From Isochrysis galbana (taxonomy: Eukaryota; Haptophyta; Isochrysidales; Isochrysidaceae): 64,000 nucleotides of DNA. The position numbers and the translations under genes are program-made. The DNA lies in NCBI GenBank assembly GCA_018136815.1, contig CM030938.1, positions 5,294,749-5,358,748 of the forward strand, read 5' to 3'. Positions 1-9,891 of the stretch are shown here, piece after piece; position 1 is the stretch's first letter; each line of letters opens with the position of its first letter. The notes under the pieces are model-generated. The model saw nothing but the letters and a program-made list of their open reading frames with translations. It had not been told where the DNA came from and made no database searches.

Positions 1-1648
1 CGGAGTCGTCTTGAACAATCAGTGCTTTTATCTCTCCCTAGCAGCCGCCTCTCTGAGCAAGAAGTGGTCGCACGACAGGGAAAAGGAGTGCAACGTCGGC
101 GGCATGTCTGTGCTTCGGAACAGATCCGCGGACTCTGATGGTAGGGAAACGGACCAAACACGGTCTCTTCACACGTTGGCGCTCATCTTTAAGAGAACAG
201 TGGAGCAAGCAGTGCTGAGGGCGCATCCGGAATGGGCCGGATCCCATGTTGGCGAAGAGGTGAGTGCTTTGTGTGCTGCGAACGTATGCGAATTCCCTAC
301 TCGCGTCCGCATGTTGAGCACGCAAGACGTCGATATTAGATCTCAACTTCTTTGCGCAAAAAATCAATGTATGCTCAGTAGGGTATACACATGCATGACA
401 CGTGCAGGTACAGGCCTTCTCCGACTTCCTTTGCTACGCCCTGCACTCGCAAACCTCGCTGTCTCATATTGCGGTCGCTATCTTCGACGCAGAATCCGGT
501 GCGTGCCTCATGAAAAATGTCTAGCGAGCATACGGTGATCGGTGCTCATCACGCTCCAATGCTGTGCGACCGACGACATGATGTGCCACCATTCGCTGCA
601 CTAGCCGCCTTGGGCCACCGCCATAATGATTGATCGGCCCACGTCCGCAAAGGACTCACATCCACAAATCCTGAGCACCGATTCCCGGCTGCGCTTTTCA
701 GGATTTGTGGATATCTACAAAGGTATTGGCTACCAGAAGATGGAGAGGGCGCTTGTGAAGTGCCAAGCCGCACACAAGGCTTGCTCAGGTTGGCTCCGTC
801 CGACTGACGCGATAGCCTCCTCGACGATCATGCCGCAACTTAATGTGACACACTCCGGTAACAGTGAGGACGAGCAAAATTTTGAGGAATACGAGAACGA
901 TGTGTGCGCTAATGGCGAGAGAAGTGGTAGTGAAACTAAGCCCTTTAAGGTGCTAGGACGAGGGATCGAGTCGCTTTCTCCCAGAATTGCGAGCCATGGC
1001 GAACGATCACAATCTACCCCGGCAGTCACATCTGCAGCCGAGGCCACGGTGCTTCGCGGCTTCTTCGCCAATTCACCGCCACCTGCTCAACAAGGGCGCC
1101 GTGAGCACGCGCCTGTCAAGACAGCAAAGCTACCAAACCTTGCCGTCCGGCCTGGAGCTGAAGATCGAGCGCATCACCCCAATGCACATTCCCACAGCAG
1201 CCGCATAACAAAGACGTCTCCGGACACGGCCACCTCTACACTCAATGTGCACCCGCCGACTCATCGGATGCCGACTGCTGTCACACCCGTCCCAAAGTCC
1301 TTGCGGCACACGCCCCAAGCTGGTATAGTTCGGCGATCACACTCTTCGCAACCAACCACGAAGTTGCATGCTGCCACATCCTCAACTCATCGGAGGCAGA
1401 ATCGTGAGGTTCCGAAGAGAATGGGTGACAGATATCAGCCCAACATCGATCCTCATAGCACCGATGGAGCTCTTGAGCATGGCGAGAGGGAGGATGCTAT
1501 ACTGGCAGGACTTCGCAGTAATTTACTTACTATTCGATACGTACCGGGTCACTACCAGGCGCTCATTGGTGGAAGTCAACCAACACTTGCAGAGCTCATT
1601 GAGGTTTTGGATGCCCACGACATTCTTCATGTGACGACCGACGGCTAA
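1..1648 (+). CDS. OTU-like cysteine protease, 5'-partial, three exons
   Basis: Exons <1-259, 408-498 and 702-1648. The introns 260-407 (gtgagt...gcag) and 499-701 (gtgcgt...tttcag) keep phase and give 431 residues with the N-terminus outside the window. The first exon carries NNQCFYLSLA (Cys near residue 8), which resembles the catalytic Cys/helix of OTU-type deubiquitinases. Exon 2 gives AFSDFLCYALHSQTSLSHIA. The last exon ends with YVPGHYQALI (His about residue 400) and a PTLAELIEVLDAHDILHVTTDG-like tail, matching the usual OTU histidine setting, xHYxAL. Between them lies about 250 residues of Ser/His/Pro-rich, apparently disordered sequence, unusual for an OTU core. If the assignment holds, the protein would cleave ubiquitin or a ubiquitin-like isopeptide bond. 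The split-triad reading is mine; another papain-fold family is possible. Confidence 0.5.
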
Positions 1649-2770
1649 GTACGTGCAACCCACCCAATATGCCGGACAAGAGTGCGAGAGAGATGCATTC
1701 TCATCTCCCATCTATGATGGCGCTCTTGTATCGATGATTCTCTTGTGTTCCTATCCTCGTAATGCTTCCACTGGGCGGTTTGCAGCAGTTGCAGTTGCTT
1801 GCGTGCAGGTATAAGTATGTGAGATTTTTTGTAATATTTTTTTGCGCATTTTGTTCCACGTCTTTTGTCTTGTGCTTAGATGAACGGTAGCGTTGTGGGT
1901 GGGGTGGAGTGGCTCTGGTTGCGTGTGGACCTGGGGATCAATAAGGATGTTGAGACTCAGAGGGGAGGGCTTCGGGGACCTGATGAGGCGTATGGATATT
2001 TAATTTAACTTCTTAATAGTCTCACCGCACACGCGGCCGTGGACCCTCTACTTTCTACTCACGCAGCAAACCTTTCTACACCCCCTCTCTCCCGGCCCTT
2101 TCCCCCCCGCCATCAGGCGACTCCCCCCGTGTACTACTAGGGGGATAGGGGAAAAGGGCTTAGATATGGTCGGTGGCCCGCGCCCCCCCCCTGGTGATCC
2201 GTTCCCCCCTTCCTCCTATGCCTACCGGGCTGGCGGCGTCCTCAGTCCCGACTTCTCCTGTAAACAAGTGCGGGACTTACATATTTGCTTCGGTGAGCGG
2301 AGCTCTCGCTCCGCCCACCCCCTTCTCCGCGCTCTCTCTCCCCTCTCCTGCCGGCACGCGCGATGGCGCGCCTGCGACAGGCCTGCAGCTGCCTCTGGAG
2401 ACCCCTGGAGGCTCCTGGAGGGCAGCTCAGGGGGCAGAGGAGGCTAGGCTGGGCCCTGGTCTCCTCTGCCTCTCCCTCGCTGGCGCTCCTGGGCCTCAGG
2501 GGCCCCCACTCTGCACCTGTCTGCCTGTCGAACAGGGGGGGAGGGGGGGTTGGAGCGATGGGCTGGCCACGAGGGGCCAGGACGCGCGAATCAGGCGAGC
2601 CTGTCAGGGAGAGAGTGGGTCAGCATGGCAGTGGCCTCTTGGCAAGCCATCAGGCATGCCAGGAGAGTGGGTGGTTCCTCCCCCATGGCAGGGGAGGAGT
2701 GGAGAGAGGGGGGGGCTCGTGCCCCCCCATGGGCGAACTAAGTATAAACTTAGTTGATGAGGCGTATGGA
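1649..2770. other. intergenic, no gene seen
   Basis: No ORF here looks like a protein family. The stretch is pyrimidine-rich from about 2040 and holds, near 2320-2390, a segment (GATGGCGCGCCTGCGACAGG and flanks) that recurs at about 43665-43740, so part of it is a dispersed repeat (family H). The words GATGAGGCGTATGGAT occur at about 1982 and again at 2757, bracketing about 0.8 kb. Confidence 0.5.
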
Positions 2771-2955
2771 TAATAAAATAACTGAGCATTAGTACCACTA
2801 CTCCCACTAGCCCGGTACCAACACGACAGCCCTCAGCGCACCTGCCCGTACACCTTGGCGCGTGCTGTTGCCAGAGATACATGCACATGCACACCTATGC
2901 ACCCCTCCAAGTCTCCCCCCTCGCAAGCCCCAGGCTCCCATTCTAACTCCCCACT
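2771..2955 (+). repeat. dispersed repeat family A, copy 1
   Basis: It starts with AACTGAGCATTAGTACCACT, continues through a CAGCGCACCTGCCCGTACACCTTG-like block and ends in CTCCCATTCTAACTCCCCA. Reverse-complement copies are at about 12524-12700 and 13857-14078, a diverged forward copy at about 16717-16835 and a short reverse fragment at 46651-46676. It has no ORF. It is probably a short non-autonomous element; the class is unknown. Confidence 0.75.
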
Positions 2956-3230
2956 GACGGATCGAGCATGACCACTGGCTCGATATGCGATGATTCGGAA
3001 GGGAAACGATCGGCGGGAGGCGCGGCGAAGGTGGCCGGGAGTGATGGAATGACGGGCTGGACCACCTCCTCAGCAGAGAAGGGCTTGGGCGAAGCAGAGT
3101 GGGGCGACGAGGCGGACATAGCGAGGAAGAGAGTGAGGGCGAGGGTGAGTGCGCGAGTGTTGTTGAGAGTTTGGGTTGTAAAGTGAGTGTTACGGACGAG
3201 GAGTGGTGGTGGGCAGAGCGGGCAGGAGGC
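2956..3230 (-). pseudogene. retroelement gag-like fragment
   Basis: The minus strand encodes a Pro/Ser-rich peptide ending in HIEPVVMLDPSVGS. A related peptide with PHVEPVVTLDPSFRR is encoded on the plus strand at about 28550-28755, and both share a PAIPSL/PVIPSL block. Repeated, Pro-rich, cut-off coding fragments of this type suit the N-terminal gag of an LTR retroelement, but no diagnostic gag or zinc-knuckle motif is seen. Confidence 0.4.
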
Positions 3231-3361
3231 CCGCTTCTGCAGGAGGAGGGGCCTTGGGCCCCTTTGGCGGGTCCGGCGCGGGAGGCGCCTTGCCTTCATT
3301 CGGTGCCAGTTTTTTTTTGTCATAAACGCCGGCTAGATAAAACCCGTAACGAAACGCTGGG

Positions 3362-4215
3362 GTGAGTCCGCGGTGCGAAGTGCTCAAGGCTGCCGCAGAC
3401 AACGTGATCAGCTTCGCGGGGCTGCCTGTCGGCCGTGTTGTGCCGACAGAGGCAATCCGTCGGCTCCAAGATGTGCAGGAGTCTCCTCCCGCAGATATGA
3501 CGGCCGCTACGACCACGTTTGCCGATGGAGACTATGTCGCGGAGTCTTCTTCGATTTATCCCATCTTCCCCTCACAGTACGCTTTTTACGCATTCAGTGA
3601 TCAAGAATCGGAAGCTTACGGGATTCGTGGCTGGATACCTGAGGCAAATTACGATTCGGGTACGTATACGGGCAGTGTGGTCACCGAGGGCATCGCGGGC
3701 GAATGGATCCAGCTGACGATGCCTTCTGCACGCGCCCTCAACAAGTTAGAGATGACGTGCAACTTTAACAGCCGAGTAGTTTCGTTTGTCCTGCTTGGGT
3801 GGTCAGGCAGTGCATGGGACACGCTCTACGACAACAGCGCGCTTGTTTGGGACGAGCCAATCGTTAACAACGATCAAGTGAAGACCATCGTCCTCAACGG
3901 CGCAAGCTCGTACACCACATTTCGACTCGTGGTGCGTGCTGGTGGTAACGATTCTGGTGGCGCTCTTCCTCAGATTACACGCCTGCGCTACTTCTCGCCG
4001 TCGACGTCCAGCGGCACCACCACAGGCGACCCGCACCTCGTCTTTGCGCACGGCGGTCACGCCGACTTCCGCGGCAAGAACGGCACCCTGTACAACTTCT
4101 TCAGCTCGGGCAAGCTGTCTGTCAACGTGCGCATTGAAGCCGCCGACTTCAGGCTTCGCGACGTGCTCGTCCACGGCACGTTCGTGACCGAGGCGCACGT
4201 TGTTCACGCCGATGG
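3362..4215 (+). pseudogene. discoidin-like plus VWD-like extracellular protein fragment
   Basis: An open frame without a convincing ATG at its start; the GTGAGT at 3362 looks more like a splice donor than a start codon. After residues resembling a discoidin/F5-8C-like fold (AYGIRGWIPEANYDSGTY ... GEWIQLTMPSA ... SYTTFRLVVRAG ... QITRLRYF) comes TTTGDPHLVFAHGGHADFRG and GTLYNFFSS, the typical entry of a von Willebrand factor D domain, followed by SVNVRIEAADF and VHGTFVTEAHVV. The VWD domain stops after about 65 residues, where repeat family G begins (about 4215) and the frame turns into Arg/Glu-rich non-homologous sequence. Such proteins are secreted or cell-surface adhesins. With repeat debris on both sides, I read it as a truncated gene, though a missed intron could rescue it. 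Confidence 0.55.
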
Positions 4216-4420
4216 CAGGGAACGCCGCGAAGATACGAGAGAACGGAAGGAAGGGATCCCGGCTGTGAGTCGCGTGCGCGGGAACTTTGGGCGGGAGGAG
4301 AGGGGAGGAGCGGAGTGTGGGGGAGACACGCTCTAAAGATAGAGCGCGCGGCGGGAGAGGGGAAGGAGGCAGGGCGCGGGAAAGGGGGCACGCTCTACAG
4401 GTAGAGCGTGCGGCATGATG
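4215..4420 (-). repeat. dispersed repeat family G with two hairpins
   Basis: Read on the minus strand, the block with CAGCCGGGATCCCTTCCTTC matches about 49070-49250 on the plus strand in the same order (CGCTCTA...TTTAGA, then the GGGATCCC block, then GCGCTTCGCGGTTCCC-like sequence). Two short perfect hairpins, CGCTCT...AGAGCG, lie near 4330-4347 and 4390-4408. Confidence 0.6.
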
Positions 4421-4731
4421 AGGCTCCTTTTATCGACGACAAGTCCAAAAATAATCAACCGTGAGAAGTTGGAAGAGAGGAGGAGAGGGCAGCGAGCAGA
4501 GAGAGTACAAATTGGAGTACTCTAGAACAAAAAGGAGAGAATACTAGGAGTAGACAAGGTGAGAGAAAAGAGAGAGGAGGAGGGCGAGAGAGGGAAAAAC
4601 AGACGCAGTAGGGGGGAGGGGGGGGGGCGGGAGGAGAGAGAGAGGGAGAGAGAGAAGTGACGAAGAGAGAAAGAGAGAGTATGTGTGTATGTTTATCTGT
4701 GTGTATGTGTGTGTACTTCTATGTGTGTGTA

Positions 4732-4734
<3 letters not shown>

Positions 4735-4827
<93 letters not shown>
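4735..4827 (+). repeat. (GA)n microsatellite
   Basis: An almost pure GA dinucleotide array of about 92 bases just upstream of an open coding region. It is preceded by a GT/TATGTGTG-rich stretch from 4680. Confidence 0.95.
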
Positions 4828-4830
<3 letters not shown>

Positions 4831-5348
4831 GAGTTTTGGCGCCGAGCGGTGGGGAGGGTGGACGAGGGCGAGGGCGAGGGAAGCCCGGGAGCCATTCGTC
4901 TTCCCGAGGTGCCGGAGGGCGCTGAGCCGGCGGCGGCGGCAAGATTCGGCAAGGAATGCGAGGCATGGCTCACTGCCATCGCCCGCGCTGCCAGTGGTCG
5001 CGTAGAGAGCGCACCCGGCCTGCCACAGCTCGCTCTGGCTGCCGCTGACGGCTCACGAGAAGATGTGAAGGCAGAGCCACTCAGTGCGCCAGCGGGGCCG
5101 ATCGGGCTGGATAGCTTCCCACTGCTTGAGCGAGCCGCGCCAAAGATAAGCGTGCATGATCGGGTGGGAAAGGTGAAACGCCGCATGCGGCCGACCGCGG
5201 TCGGCCCCGCCGCCGCCAATACCAACCTCACCAGTGGTGATCCAACAAGTCTGGCCACAGTGCCCATGCCCGATGAGCGAGCAGCGTGCAACACCGCACT
5301 CAGCAATTCACTTGTAGATGGAACTGAAATGGCCCCTACCTCAGTGGA
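4827..5348 (+). CDS. unrecognised protein, partial, runs into gap
   Basis: An open frame from the end of the GA array to the gap. Its composition looks coding (DEFWRRAVGRVDEGEGEG, FGKECEAWLTAIARAASG, APKISVHDRVGKVKRRMR). No ATG or domain is recognised; the start must lie in or before the GA array or in an unseen upstream exon. The opposite strand is also open, so strand is the less certain point. The coding region beyond the gap is on the minus strand, so if both are genes they converge. Confidence 0.35.
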
Positions 5349-5448
5349 NNNNNNNNNNNNNNNNNNNNNNNNNNNNNNNNNNNNNNNNNNNNNNNNNNNN
5401 NNNNNNNNNNNNNNNNNNNNNNNNNNNNNNNNNNNNNNNNNNNNNNNN
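5349..5448. other. assembly gap (100 N)
   Basis: Exactly 100 Ns, the usual placeholder for a gap of unknown size. Confidence 0.99.
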
Positions 5449-6597
5449 CTTCTTCTTTGGTCATATCCACTCCGGCGACCTGAAAGATGTCAAAGCCCTT
5501 GGATATGGCTGCCCCCAAATCAGAACCATCGCCCTTGGCCTTCTTATCAGCATCTGCCGCACGAACTTCATCAGCTGCAGCCGCAGCCATGGAATACCCG
5601 TCAGCCAGACTTGTAGGTGCCTCGATTCTTGCGCGTTTTGCGCCCTCTGCTGATGCTGCCTGTTGCGACGTGTAACCGAAAAGTGCTCCGCCAGCTGGCG
5701 CGCCACTCCCTTGAGATATTACAGGTCGCTTCCTGCTGGCTTCTAACGCGACGGGGGCCAAAGACGGTGCGGCACTAGCTCCCGGCAGTGACGGCAAGCC
5801 TTCTCCTGGCAATGGTGGCAAGTCCCCTCCTGGCAGTGGTGGCAAGTCCCCTCCTGGCAGTGGCGGCAAGCCCCCTCCTGGCAGTGGCGGCAAGCCCGCT
5901 ACATGCAGTGGCGGCAAGCCCCCTCCAGGCAGTGGCGGCAAGCCTCCATCGGGCAACGACAGCGAGCCCCCTCCTGGCAGTGGCGGTAGGCCCCCTCCTG
6001 GCAGTGGCGGCAAGCCTCCTGGCAACAGCGATAAATCTGCTCCTGGCAACGGCAGCAAGCCTCCTCCAGGCAGCGGTGCCAATTCTTGCAGTAGAGAGAG
6101 ATCCGCTGCACTTGGGAGTAAAGCAAAGCTTTTTGGCGACGAGGCTTGCAGCGGAACAGTGTACGCTGGCACCGCAGTCGGTTCAACGGAAGGAGCCAAG
6201 TTGGTCGGTAGTGTTGCACTCTCAGCAGGAGGCGCAATAGGCATGCTCTGTGCGGGTGCAGCTGCTCCCCCTCCTCTTGAACTCTGCGCATGCCCTTGGC
6301 TGGCTAATTGCACTCGATGCGGTACCTTGAGCTGGTTGACAGCCGCGTGTATGCGCTCGTGACCAAAGATGGGTGTCATCGCCTCGATAAGGCCGTTTCT
6401 CTGCAATGTACCCGCCTGAGCGGTCAGCATGAGCGGGTGCATGTGAGCTGGGCCACAGGCAGCAGCTGGCAAGTTGCATGCGTGTGCACCTCGAACTGGC
6501 GGCAGCTGTCCTCCACAGCACGTTTCGTCGCCTCGTCGAGCGAGAGACTGGGGTCCTGCAGCAGCATGCGCATCACTTCGACGAGATTCGCCGCCAT
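5449..6597 (-). CDS. LPGG-repeat protein with helical N-terminus, 3'-partial
   Basis: Exons on the minus strand: 6597-6490, intron 6489-6416 (gtgcac...gctcag, 74 nt), then 6415 into the gap. The ATG at 6597 is chosen because it has a good context (gcccATGG) and lies just after a low-complexity leader; an in-frame ATG at 6738 would add only that leader. The N-terminus reads [20 protein letters not shown] then [15 protein letters not shown], joined to [20 protein letters not shown]. It continues with an Ala/Pro region and about a dozen imperfect copies of a 9-residue unit, PLPGG(G/D)LPP, at about 5790-6080. Then comes a [11 protein letters not shown] stretch that could be a nuclear signal. Family unknown; a transcription or chromatin regulator is only a guess. 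Confidence 0.5.
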
Positions 6598-6801
6598 GGG
6601 CGTCAGAGCAAGCGAGCGACGGACGAGGGGAAGGAGAGATGGAGGGAAGGAGGGAGGGAAGCGAAAGAGGGAGAGAGCGAGCGAGCGCTCGGCGAGCGCG
6701 AGCTCCTCTTCCGTCGGATTTTCTTTTTGATGTGGCATGAACGCCTCCGTCTGCTGCTCGCAGCCCTTGTTTCACGTTATACGTGGGTGCCGCTATCTCT
6801 A

Positions 6802-7277
6802 CAGTAGGGGTGACCATTAAGAAACGAAACCACCCCATTGAGGACAGTGTACAAGGAAATTGACCGTCCGTGTGCTAAGAAACTTACATAGAGCGAAAGG
6901 GCACCGGTCATGAACAAGAACAAGAAACTGAATGAGCAAGAAAGCTCCTCTATGTACGCGCAACACGGGGAGCGCCAACAGAGCTTCGGCGCGCCGCGCG
7001 TGGCTCGTGGCTCAACTCTTATTTTTTACATACCGGAGGAGTGGCAGAGAGGGGGGCTTGTCGGGGGGACCCCAAGAATCCGCCGATACGTAAGAAACCC
7101 AATGGGACAAGCTGATGTCACCGATAACCGATAAGAAACAAGAAATCATTATGACCCGGCGCGGAGCGCCGAAGAAAGTGAGCGAAGAAACTCAGCGTGC
7201 TGGTGGCAGAGGGCAGAGGGGTTAAGGAAAGTGTACAGGAGAAAAATCTCTGTTTTCTTAATGGTGCACCCCTACTG
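6802..7277. mobile_element. Tc1/mariner-type MITE (family C), copy 1
   Basis: Ends are inverted repeats: CAGTAGGGGTGACCATTAAG at 6802 and CTTAATGGTGCACCCCTACTG ending at 7277. They are flanked by TA on both sides (6800-6801, 7278-7279), the target duplication expected for Tc1/mariner elements, whose ends often begin CAGT. There is no transposase ORF in 476 bp. A second copy lies at 59189-60038. Confidence 0.8.
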
Positions 7278-7279
7278 TA

Positions 7280-8569
7280 TTAAGGTTGAACCCCTTTGTA
7301 TTAATACAAAGGTTAGTTGCTAACCTTTGTATTAGAGGTCGAGTTATTTTAGGCTAGCAACTAAGGTTGAACGCCGCTCCACCCGGAGGAAACAAGGGAC
7401 AAGGGTGACGAGACGGGGACGGTGGTGGGCAGGCTGTAGGGTGTAGGGTGTGTATTGTACGTTGATATGTTGACGAATTGTGATGGCCCAGAGGGCCTGA
7501 GGGCAATGAGGAGGTAGGCATGAGGCATGCCGGCGGCAGGCGCGGCTGAGGAGACGACTTCGGAGACGCTGACGGGCTGAGGCCCATCAGCAAAGGAAGG
7601 CGGGCAGGCAAGCTTGAGCGAGGGCGAGGACGGCGGCGAGAGCGACATCGAGCGAGCGGCGAGAGGCGAGGGCGAGTATGAGGAGGGCTGTGATGGCAAG
7701 GGCTGGCGAGGCGAGGAGGGATTGTAGGGTATGAGTGTTACGAGAGCGAGAGCGACGAGAGCGAGAGCGACGGATGACGACTGACGACAGGACGACGGAC
7801 AAAGACACCCAGGCAGGAAAATACTCCGACTCTCGCCCCACGACTTTCTCACATAACTCGACTGAACTCAAACCCACACACTCCACACTCCGTTCAGACG
7901 ACGACGGACGACGATCAAAGGGCGATCTGTCGGCGATCTCGTCTGGAACGGGAATCGCACCATAACGGAAACGAGGGGCAATCCTGCCGCGCAGGATTCC
8001 AAGAGACCTATCGAATACGACGAGAGAAGTGCGATGTGCCTAAGGGGGAGATTGTCGTATTCCATACGATGACAGACTTTTACTTCTAACCTGTGGGTTA
8101 TTTTAAGCCTCAAGGTCTCGTCGGCGACATTCCACCCCTTCTCTTACTTTCTTTCGGTGTCATCAAACGTTCCCTGACTGTCTTCTGTCTTCTCTTCGTG
8201 CATCGGTTGTAGTCTTCTGTCTTCTCTTCGTGTAACGGTGGTAGCTCCCCAGCGAGGTCTGCCTTCGCTATTCCGACTTCTCTGTCGCACGTCTGTGCGC
8301 CGATAAGTTGCCTTGGTACCGACGCTTGGCAGTCCGTCCTAGGTGTGGTTAGTTTTCGCCCTGTTTGGTTTAGTTCGTGTGTGTCCGTGTGTCGGAACCT
8401 TTTTTTTGAGTCCCTGCGTTGTAGTCCCTCGTGTCTACCTTGGACCTAAGAATCTCTCATTCTCACTCTCTCTCTTCCACTAGCTCACTAGCTAGCCTCG
8501 GCCCTACCCTCCAACGCCGCGCGTTGCGAGCCTCCGAACCTTCGTCACCCTCTTCGTCCCTAGCACTCG
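7280..8569. other. non-genic; LTR-like leader
   Basis: 7280-7850 holds Arg/Ser-rich open frames that I regard as composition only. At about 8042-8052 there is a polypurine tract (AAGGGGGAGA) followed by TTGTCGTATTCC, a layout seen at the 3' LTR junction of copia elements. 8150-8230 contains a direct repeat of GTCTTCTGTCTTCTCTTCGTG. An untranslated-looking, T/C-rich leader then runs to the ATG at 8570. Confidence 0.4.
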
Positions 8570-9393
8570 ATGGCAGGCACTGTCAAACCCGACTTCTACT
8601 ATGACCTCTCAGACATATTCCCGCAAGCAACAACCAACGACTCTTTCACGGCCGCGTCAGCTGCCGGCTCGGTCGAACGGCCCTCTGCCTACGAGCCAGT
8701 AGTCATCGCGTGTTCGACAAGCACAAATTCTGTCTTGGCGCCTACGACCGCGCCGTTCCATACTCCCGCTCCATCTCTGCCCATGGAAACAACGGGAACT
8801 CCTTTTGGGCCACAAGGGGTCCACTTCGTCGGAATCGGCGGCTCCGAGCCTCCGCAAGGTCCTTCTAACACGGCGACGCCATCCGCCGCTCCGTCAGACG
8901 AGCCGCTGCTTGCGGATCCACTCCGCGAGCGAGCTGAGCTCACCTTCCTTGGGACCTCGGGTTGCCCGAGGCCCGACCCCCATGACCACCCGTTTGAAGA
9001 CTGCGCGTGGGAACGTGGGAACACGTAAGCGAGTCTCCCTCGGCCGCCGACCTTTTAGCCGACTGCCTCGCCCACATGCAGTCCGCGATCGACGCTCAAC
9101 TACTTCGCGACGAGAAGCGCGACCGAGAGCACACCGCCCTCCTCGAGATGATAGCGGGCCTCAACACCCACGTCAGGGCCTTGCGGGCTTGCTTCTACCA
9201 CTCCGACGTCGGCGGCAGAGACGGCACACCCTTCTGCGCCGAAACCGCCCCCTTCATCGACCGCGCGTCCGTCAGCGCCTCACTCGGCCGCCCCACCTCG
9301 CACCTCGGTAGGGATGCTCCCTTACGGCCCGTCAGGCATGGCGGGATTCCGGGACTGAGACGTTATGTCCAATTAGCTAATGGGGTTGGCTAG
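8570..9393 (+). pseudogene. gag-like retroelement remnant, two frames
   Basis: The first frame (8570-9028) starts MAGTVKPDFYYDLSDIFP and is Pro/Thr/Ser-rich. The second, overlapping frame (9007-9393) gives ADLLADCLAHMQSAIDAQ and ALLEMIAGLNTHVRALRAC, a helical or coiled segment. The abrupt end at repeat family E and the shift between frames suggest a decayed gag. No zinc knuckle or protease is seen. Confidence 0.35.
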
Positions 9394-9405
9394 GATATAA
9401 CATTG
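9325..9405 (-). repeat. dispersed repeat family E, copy 1
   Basis: Reverse complement of TGTTATATCCTAGCCAACCC, the AGCTAATTGGACA block and GCCATGCCTGACG. Forward copies lie at about 27308-27400 and 38003-38105. It begins with TG, as LTRs do, but no matching CA end was found. Confidence 0.7.
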
Positions 9406-9514
9406 ATTATTATTATTATTAGAAGCTAAACAAGCCTGCACAAGGTACCCTAAGAGCCTGAGACAAGCGCACAGCGAGCGACCGGCGACCTGGCTCCTTT
9501 GGGTCAAGATTATT

Positions 9515-9715
9515 ATAAAAGGAGAAACCTGGAATCTAGAATCTAGACCGGACAAACAGGCTAGAAGGAGAACGACGAGAACCTGATTTCTAGGTCGCTA
9601 GGGACGAACCCTACCAACCTAAAAGTGCCTGAGCTTCACCGTGTGGCCGCACGGCGAAGGACCTAGAGATAAGAGCGCCTGGAATCGCATCATCTAGGAT
9701 GAATGCGACAGCGAC
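9515..9715 (+). repeat. dispersed repeat family D, copy 1
   Basis: Contains GACAAACAGGCTAGAAGGA, GATTTCTAGGTCGCTAGGGA, GCTTCACCGTGTGGCCGCAC and ATCTAGGATGAATGCGACAG. The same blocks in the same order are at 13655-13850, and a reverse fragment is at about 12255-12345. No coding capacity. Confidence 0.75.
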
Positions 9716-9891
9716 GGGCAGGGAGTCCTGTACTTGAGTTAGTGCCAACCCCGTTTGTCCTTTGTCGCTCCGCGACCCATAATATGTTGTTAAGACATAA
9801 AAATTCAGAACCTTTTGGCAGCAACGCCACATGCAGAGCTCAATGGACAACAGCCGTCAAGTGAGCTTTCGGTCGCCGGGAGTCCTTACCC

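Noticed and set aside
2173-2773. Overlapping open frames after 2166
   Set aside because: Several frames of a GC-rich, partly repeated stretch are open; none has a family signature or splice context.
4329-4409. Two CGCTCT...AGAGCG hairpins as bacterial-type terminators
   Set aside because: The genome is eukaryotic and the hairpins belong to dispersed repeat G; no T-run follows.
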